Below, piece by piece: positions 59,297-64,000 of a stretch of 64,000 nt of DNA (positions are counted from its first letter, which is position 1; each line of letters opens with the position of its first letter). The position numbers and the translations under genes were made by a program. The notes below the pieces were generated by a model. It had not been told where the DNA came from. It saw nothing but the letters and a program-made list of their open reading frames with translations, and searched no databases. Source of the stretch: Pseudomonadota bacterium (lineage in GTDB: Bacteria > Myxococcota_A > UBA796 > CAJQPC01); assembly GCA_024228935.1 (NCBI GenBank), contig JAAESX010000048.1:42613-106612 (forward strand). The letters are read 5' to 3'.

Positions 59297-60211
59297 ATGT
59301 TCCTGCTTCTCGCCTGCACGTCACTGTCGTCGTCGACCCTGGACCCGGAGGCGGTCGGGCTCGACACGGGCCTGCCCGATGCCCGGCCGGGTGACCCCGA
59401 CGACGCCCTGGTCGAGTACATCACCCTGCCGGACATGTGGTGCGGCCTGGTGACGACGATGACGGTCGTGGTGACCAACGTCGGCTCGACCACGTGGACC
59501 GAGGCCGACGGCATTCGCCTGGGCGCCGTCGATGACGACGACCCGCTCGCCTCGGCGACGCGCATCCGGCTTCCGGACTACGCCGAGATCGCGCCTGGTG
59601 ACACCTGGGTGTTCAACATCGTCGTCGAGGGGCCCGAGCAGGCCGGGGCGTACACCTCGGACTGGCGGATGGTGCGCGAGGGGGTCCACTGGTTCGGCGA
59701 CGCGGACGAGAAGACGGTCGACGTGAGCTGCGAGGACGACCCCGAGGACGACCCGCCGGACGACCCGCCGGACGATCCGCCGGACGACGCGCTGGACCTG
59801 GACGAGGTGGTCTGGCTGCACGGAGACATCTCGGACTGGCCCGAGACCGCGACGCTCTCGAGCGTCAGCGTGAGCGGTGGGCAGATCTGCATGGACTACG
59901 ACAAGGCCGACGCCTGGCCCGTGTCCGAGCCGCTGGGCGATGGGACCGAGCTCGTGGGGAACCCCTGGGTCTTCATCCACCAGGACGGCACCTGGTACGC
60001 GGCGACGTGGGAGTGGCTGCGCCCGGGTCAGACCTGCAAGAACTCGTCGTCGGTCGCTGGCGACCACATCAAGACGTCGCCCTTCGACGCGGAGAGTGGG
60101 TGGCGACCGAGCAGCGGGGAGACGCTCTACTTCATGGTGAGCAGCCTGGCGCGGCTGGGCACGTCGTCGGTGGACGAGCGGAGCAACGTGGTCGAGGTGA
60201 CCTGGCCCTGA
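59297..60211 (+). CDS. Lipoprotein with NBR1-type Ig-like domain
   Basis: A 304-residue predicted lipoprotein, MFLLLAC, six residues before Cys. Residues 35-145 match the NBR1 central Ig-like domain: MTVVVTNVGSTTWTEADGIRLG, APGDTWVFNIVVEGPEQAGAY and WRMVREGVHWFGD are the typical order. A DDPPDDPP linker then leads to a second unrecognised domain with Trp-rich strands. Bacterial NBR1-like domains occur in surface proteins. The perfect sigma-54 element 13 bases upstream fixes the start and implies a leaderless mRNA. Confidence 0.8.
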   Translation: MFLLLACTSLSSSTLDPEAVGLDTGLPDARPGDPDDALVEYITLPDMWCGLVTTMTVVVTNVGSTTWTEADGIRLGAVDDDDPLASATRIRLPDYAEIAPGDTWVFNIVVEGPEQAGAYTSDWRMVREGVHWFGDADEKTVDVSCEDDPEDDPPDDPPDDPPDDALDLDEVVWLHGDISDWPETATLSSVSVSGGQICMDYDKADAWPVSEPLGDGTELVGNPWVFIHQDGTWYAATWEWLRPGQTCKNSSSVAGDHIKTSPFDAESGWRPSSGETLYFMVSSLARLGTSSVDERSNVVEVTWP

Positions 60212-60229
60212 GGGCGGGTCTGCCAGCTC

Positions 60230-60973
60230 CTAGTCCAGCTCGGTCCCGTCGGGCTTGACGTACCCGTCCGTCCCGTTCTTCTCGTGGTACTTCGCACGGG
60301 CCTCGACCGCCTCGAAGGTCGCCAGGACCTCCTTGTCTGCGAACTTCGAGAACAGCCCGCTGGGGATCGAGCCGCCGGGGTTCGCCCAGCTGAAGTACTC
60401 GACCCAGGTGCTGCCGTCCGAGAGCGGGATGAGCAGCCAGCCGCCCTTCGCCCAGGCGATGGGCATGCTGTCCTCGAGCAGGGGCTCGAAGGTCGTCCCG
60501 GCCATGAACGTGGGGTCCAGGTCGTCGACGAACGAGACCTCCCAGATCATCTGCGAGCTGGCCGCGTAGAGCGCCTCGTTGAACGTCCAGCGGGTCACCC
60601 ACCACCGGTCGGTGACGAGCGGGGCCGAGACGTACTGGAAGCTGGCCCGGTCCGAGTGGTGGGCCGTGCCGTCGACCGTGCCCGAGCGCTCCGGCGCCAT
60701 GTAGTCGGACGCCTCGTCCTCGTTGTTCACGGCCTTCCAGACGGCCTCGATCGGGACGTCCCAGACGCAGACACCCCAGCCCTGCGCGGTGTCGTAGCCC
60801 TCGGGCAGGTTCACGCCGGCGACGGGCTCGCCGGTCGCCGCGGTCTTCATCGCCGTGCGGGGGATGGCCGGGGCCGGGGCGACGCGCTCGGAACGGTGTT
60901 CCTTCTGGGCGTCGACTTCTGCCAGCACCTCGTCAGGGGAGAGGGCCAGCGCCGTGGAGACGAGGAGAAGCAT
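60230..60973 (-). CDS. Secreted START/SRPBCC-like protein
   Basis: A 247-residue protein with a short signal MLLLVSTALA before LSPDE. The body has the SRPBCC (START/polyketide cyclase) order: VWDVPIEAVWKAVNNEDEASDYM, FQYVSAPLVTDRWWVTRWTFNE, a strand MIWEVSFVDDLDP, and a long C-terminal helix (GLFSKFADKEVLATFEAVEA). Such domains bind hydrophobic ligands. No Cys follows the signal, so it should be soluble in the periplasm. Likely convergent with the NBR1-type gene, 18 bp between stops. Confidence 0.75.
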   Translation of the reverse strand: MLLLVSTALALSPDEVLAEVDAQKEHRSERVAPAPAIPRTAMKTAATGEPVAGVNLPEGYDTAQGWGVCVWDVPIEAVWKAVNNEDEASDYMAPERSGTVDGTAHHSDRASFQYVSAPLVTDRWWVTRWTFNEALYAASSQMIWEVSFVDDLDPTFMAGTTFEPLLEDSMPIAWAKGGWLLIPLSDGSTWVEYFSWANPGGSIPSGLFSKFADKEVLATFEAVEARAKYHEKNGTDGYVKPDGTELD

Positions 60974-61017
60974 TCCACTCGTCGTAACCCACGGACGCCT
61001 GGGCCTGTTCCTCGTCA

Positions 61018-61233
61018 CCGGGACGATGCGTCGCGATGAACACGGCCGGATCGAGGTACCCCGTCGTGTCGCTCGAGTAGGCCCCCCTCGTTCCCGTTCC
61101 CGTTCCAGTCCTGGCCCAGGTGGTGGTTCACGCCGAACGGCTGGGCGTCGAAGTAGCCCTCGGCGTCGGGGTGGCCGACCGGCTGGTCGAAGCCGTCGGT
61201 GGCGGGAAGGGACAGGAGAGAGAAGACGAGCAT
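61018..61233 (-). pseudogene. Remnant of an M23 family peptidase
   Basis: ATG 61233 starts a signal-like MLVFSLLSL and then FDQPVGHPDAEGYFDAQPFG and VNHHLGQDWNGNGNEG, which match the N-terminal part of M23 (LytM-type) peptidases with the zinc ligands HxxxD. The frame then loses homology; the next frame, from about 61082 to 61023, carries AYSSDTTGYLDPAVFIATHR, like the end of such proteins. The middle, including the catalytic HxH, is deleted and the halves are out of frame. This remnant fills the long gap 60974-61328, in which nothing else is visible. Confidence 0.6.
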
Positions 61234-61299
61234 GTCCGGTGTCGACCGGTTCCAGTCGGCAGGGTTCCCGGATGCAGAGCGGTTTCACATGCCTACAAC

Positions 61300-63390
61300 A
61301 TGGGCCCTCGCCGGCCGACCAGTAGGACATGCTTCTGTTCCTCCTGGCCTGTTCCTCCTCGCCTGTTCCTCCTCGCCTGTTCGACCTCCCCTGACCTCGA
61401 CCCGACGCGGCGTTCCTCGCAACGGGTGGCGACGGTGCCCTGCGGCACGGGCTCGCTGCTCGCCGCCATGGCGGGACCCGGTCGGCTCGTCGATGTCGAC
61501 AACCGCGTGCGGCTGAAGGGCCGAAGCTCCGATGCGGCAGCGACGCTGGAGTGGGCCCGGATCGACGGACCGGAGACGCTCACGCTGACGTCGCACTCGG
61601 ACGGGACCGTGTTCTTCACGCCGTCGACCGAGGGCGACTACGTGCTGCGCCTGACGGCCACGGACTCCGACAGCCATCGGGACAAGGTGACGATCTCGGT
61701 CGGCGGCACGAACACCCCACCGACAGCCCGGGGCCGCGAAAAGGGCACGGCGGTCGACGCGGACGTGACTCTCGACGCCAGTGGCAGCTTCGATGACGAC
61801 GGGGACGCGTTGTCCTACACCTGGGGCGTCGTCTCGGTCCCGACGGGGTCGGCGATCGACAACACCGCGCTCGGGGACCGCAACAGCGAGACGCTGACGT
61901 TCATGCCGGACGAGACGGGCGAGTACGAGCTGAGGCTGGTGGTGGACGACGGGACCTCGGACGACACGCTGGTCCTGCGCGTGACGGCGTACGACGTGTA
62001 CGACGTCGGCAGCCAGCTGGTCGAGCTGGGCGGCGAGGTCATGGTCGGCATCGACTCGGACCCGAGCCTGGACGTCCGGTGGGTCTTCGACTCGACGCCC
62101 AGCGGGTCGGCGCTGACCGCGCCGGACTACGACGGCGTCTGCGCGTCGTTCACGCCGGACGTGGGTGGCCTCTACGAGCTGAAGGCCGTGGTGAGCGCGT
62201 CCGATGGGAGCGTGCTCGATCGCGAGTGGACGGACGTCATCGTGGTGGAGGGCACGCTCGAGCAGGCCGCGATCTGGGACGCGACCCAGGCGGCGACGGC
62301 GGTGTCGGTCGAGGACGACCGGCTCGTGGTCGGGAACTGGCGCGCCTCGAGCTGGCTGGGCGAGGTGGTGGAGACGGATCTCCCGCTGGATACCACCCCC
62401 ACCTGGACGACACTCCTGGGCGGCTCGGCGACGACCGACCAGTACGGACGCGTCGTCGCGACCGGCGAGCTCGACGACGGGGCGGCGGTCCTGACGAACA
62501 CCGGCACGGAGTTCAGCGTCTTTCGGACCTCGTCCGACCGCGTGGAGTACGCCGTCGACACCGCGGCGTTCCTGGGGGATCTCGACGCCACGGGCGCGGA
62601 CGCCGTCCTGCTGGGGGACGAGCTGTACCAGGGGCCTCTGAGTGGCCTGGCGACCGTGGCCACGCTGGAGTGCATGTGCGGCGCCTACTACGACACCGTC
62701 GTCTCGGTCCTCCACGGTCCGGTCACCGGGACGGTGGACCTGTCTGCCGACTACGACGCCCAGGCCGACGTGACGTCCTGCTACGGCCCGGACGGCGTCG
62801 CGACGGGGGACGTCTCCGGCGACGGCTACAACGACCTGCTCCTGCTGGACGACAGCTACTACGTCGCGCTCCACACGGGCTCGTCCGGCGGGCTCTCGAG
62901 CGCGGGCTGGATCGACGACGACCTGGACATCGACCTCGACGCGGTGACCGTGGACGACGTGGACGGAGACGGTCAGCTCGACCTGATCGTCGAGTCCCAC
63001 GACGACGTGGCCGCCTCGGGCTACGTGGCCGGAGACTGGTCCGGGGACGGGTACGACGACTTCGTCCACACCAAGAGCGATGGGCTGGAGATGACGCTCG
63101 GCAAGGCGACCGGCATGTCGTACTTCGACTACGACCTCGACGCCGAGGGCCAGACGATGTCGCGTCCGCGCGTGGCCGACGTGGACGGGGATGGGACCGA
63201 CGACCTGCTCGTCGACACCCGCGAGGACGTCTACATCCTGTACGGGCCGCTGTCCGGTGACCTCGAGGTGGCCGAGGCTGGCGACGTCCTCGTCGTGGAC
63301 GGCGACGACGGGCTCGCCGTCGACACCGATGGGGACGGCCTCATCGATCTGGTAGGACTGGACGCCGACGGGTTCTGGGTGTGGCGATGA
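61300..63390 (+). CDS. PKD and FG-GAP/VCBS repeat surface lipoprotein, signal region interrupted by a 14-bp repeat
   Basis: About 696 residues in the open frame from ATG 61300. Two PKD/cadherin-like domains (to about residue 300; for example TLDASGSFDDDGDALSYTWG) precede a propeller of FG-GAP-like repeats (GDVSGDGYNDLLLL, DDVDGDGQLDLIV, GDWSGDGYDDFVH, ADVDGDGTDDLLV), calcium-binding surface modules. The natural signal MLLFLLACSS from ATG 61329 is in another frame, because three copies of a 14-bp repeat (61335-61376) shift it; one or four copies would join MLLFLLACST to the body. The frame from 61300 also has an LFLLAC, but after a poor polar leader. Confidence 0.75.
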   Translation: MGPRRPTSRTCFCSSWPVPPRLFLLACSTSPDLDPTRRSSQRVATVPCGTGSLLAAMAGPGRLVDVDNRVRLKGRSSDAAATLEWARIDGPETLTLTSHSDGTVFFTPSTEGDYVLRLTATDSDSHRDKVTISVGGTNTPPTARGREKGTAVDADVTLDASGSFDDDGDALSYTWGVVSVPTGSAIDNTALGDRNSETLTFMPDETGEYELRLVVDDGTSDDTLVLRVTAYDVYDVGSQLVELGGEVMVGIDSDPSLDVRWVFDSTPSGSALTAPDYDGVCASFTPDVGGLYELKAVVSASDGSVLDREWTDVIVVEGTLEQAAIWDATQAATAVSVEDDRLVVGNWRASSWLGEVVETDLPLDTTPTWTTLLGGSATTDQYGRVVATGELDDGAAVLTNTGTEFSVFRTSSDRVEYAVDTAAFLGDLDATGADAVLLGDELYQGPLSGLATVATLECMCGAYYDTVVSVLHGPVTGTVDLSADYDAQADVTSCYGPDGVATGDVSGDGYNDLLLLDDSYYVALHTGSSGGLSSAGWIDDDLDIDLDAVTVDDVDGDGQLDLIVESHDDVAASGYVAGDWSGDGYDDFVHTKSDGLEMTLGKATGMSYFDYDLDAEGQTMSRPRVADVDGDGTDDLLVDTREDVYILYGPLSGDLEVAEAGDVLVVDGDDGLAVDTDGDGLIDLVGLDADGFWVWR
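61335..61382 (+). repeat. 14-bp tandem repeat in the lipoprotein signal peptide
   Basis: Three copies of CTGTTCCTCCTCGC (first copy with one G-for-C change: 61335-61348, 61349-61362, 61363-61376) followed by a partial CTGTTC. It encodes part of the hydrophobic signal. Since 14 is not a multiple of three, gain or loss of a copy changes the frame between ATG 61329 and the protein body. Confidence 0.85.
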
Positions 63391-63923
63391 TCTGGCTGTT
63401 CCTGGCTTGCGGCGACAAGGACGAGGCCCCCGTCGACCCTCCAGCGGTCGAGGACTCAGCGATCGAGGACTCGGACCCGCCCGAGGACACCGGGGACACC
63501 GGCGAGCCCCCCGAGCCGCCGATGTGTAGCGAGCGTGAGTCGACGGTCGCCGAGGCCGGCGCCAGCATCCGGGTCGAGGTCGGTGAGGAGGTCATGCTCG
63601 ACGGAAGCGCGTCGGTCGCGGACGCCTTCGCCTGGGAGCAGCGCGATGGCCCGGAGACCCTGGCGCTCGAGACCGATGGCGCCGAGGTGCGGTTCACGCC
63701 CATGACCGAGGGCATCTATGAGCTGCGGCTGACCGCGACGGGAGCGAGCACCGACAAGGACGACGTGCTGGTCGCCGTGGGGATGGACGCTCCACCGACC
63801 GCCGTGCTCGTGGACGCCGAGAGCGCCTGGGGCGCAGCGGTGACGCTGGATGCGAGCGATAGCTGTGTGATCCCAAGAGGTTGTTCAGCTGACCTGGCTG
63901 GGTTGCCTCGATCTTGGAGGTAA
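63387..63923 (+). pseudogene. PKD-domain lipoprotein truncated by an insertion sequence
   Basis: Starts MIWLFLAC at ATG 63387, overlapping the previous stop (ATGA), as a paralogue of the upstream lipoprotein: an acidic Pro linker, then PKD-like strands (IRVEVGEEVMLDGSASVADA and AAVTLDASDS). Where the upstream gene continues SFDDDGDALSYTW, this one breaks after AspSer at base 63863 and reads into unrelated sequence to a stop at 63923. The break is the edge of the insertion sequence whose transposase runs off the window. The rest of the gene, if kept, would lie beyond the element. Confidence 0.75.
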
Positions 63924-64000
63924 CGCTCCGAGGCTGTGGTGGGGCCTCTCGTCGTTGTAGAAGGCGACGTAGGGAGGCAAGTGCTGTCGGCGCTCTTCGC
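63864..64000. mobile_element. Insertion sequence, one end (remainder outside window)
   Basis: Begins at or within two bases of 63864 with TGTGTGATCCCAAGAGG, immediately after the interrupted PKD codon, and contains the C-terminal end of a DDE transposase on the minus strand. A terminus starting TGT and a stop about 22 bases from the end fit IS3 or IS481 family elements. The target duplication and the other end are not in the window. Confidence 0.65.
63885..64000 (-). CDS. Transposase C-terminus (rve/IS3-IS481 type), partial
   Basis: The last 37 residues of an integrase-core transposase: QHLPPYVAFYNDERPHHSLG followed by ALPPRS and a Ser-terminated end with TGA at 63887-63885. The YNxERPHxxLG motif is the hallmark of the C-terminal end of IS3/IS481 type DDE transposases. 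The catalytic DDE residues and the start lie beyond the right edge of the window. Confidence 0.85.
   Translation of the reverse strand, partial: EERRQHLPPYVAFYNDERPHHSLGALPPRSRQPSQVS

Overview
The window is GC-rich, almost fully coding bacterial DNA with very tight packing: most neighbouring genes overlap by 1-4 bases through TGATG, ATGA, GTGA, TTGA or CTGA junctions. A complete Gsp secretion operon with GspN and a PilM-type GspL, sigma-54-like promoters, MopE-type Asp/Cys repeats, a MYXO-CTERM-like tail and many small lipoproteins all point to Myxococcota or a related former deltaproteobacterial lineage. This placement is inferred; the window holds no rRNA, tRNA, CRISPR array or phage.

Layout. 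1-1345: 3' part of gltX, followed by a direct repeat. 1458-8072: an epimerase and MOSC pair, an Asp-rich lipoprotein, an M16 peptidase pair with a 26-codon gene at its end, a short amidohydrolase and a two-domain cyclic-nucleotide-binding protein. 8082-13824: two large surface lipoproteins (one MYXO-CTERM-like, one MopE/beta-helix), a LysE-type exporter, a Tat-exported PhoD-like phosphatase and a Lon-N protein. 13855-16297: a voltage-gated cation channel with a calcium-channel-like filter, then a TPR-like gene, a 48-codon gene and a sigma-like factor. 16389-23394: an unrecognised cluster of five tandem paralogous membrane proteins arranged around a GT-C glycosyltransferase and next to a CelD-type acyltransferase; the fifth copy is frameshifted.

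23531-37548 is a single type II secretion operon, gspC-D-E-F-G-(34-codon membrane gene)-H-I-J-K-L-M-N, with a sigma-54-like element just upstream. 37571-42526: a pseudo-receiver/J-like/TPR protein, pabB, thiE (overlapping pabB tail to tail) and a sigma-54-activator-like protein without the GAFTGA region. 42576-49808: MltD-like transglycosylase, then a molybdenum-cofactor operon (moeA, mobA, a cupin dioxygenase, a MoaB-like fusion, an Mrp ATPase lacking CxxC, moaA); the MOSC protein at the left end fits the same cofactor theme. 49837-60211: UPF0104 membrane protein, outer-membrane proteins, a hybrid histidine kinase, small lipoproteins, an ACAD10/11-like dehydrogenase and an NBR1-Ig-like lipoprotein. 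60230-64000: a START-like protein, an M23 peptidase remnant, two PKD-type lipoproteins (the first with a 14-bp tandem repeat that breaks its signal peptide frame, the second cut by an insertion sequence), and the transposase tail of that element running off the window.

The most striking general pattern is the signal peptides. Eleven predicted lipoproteins have only 6-14 residues before the lipobox Cys and no basic n-region, and several of their starts are fixed by good Shine-Dalgarno sequences. The best candidates for undescribed biology are this minimal signal type, the five-paralogue cluster, and the slippage-prone repeat inside one of the signal peptides.
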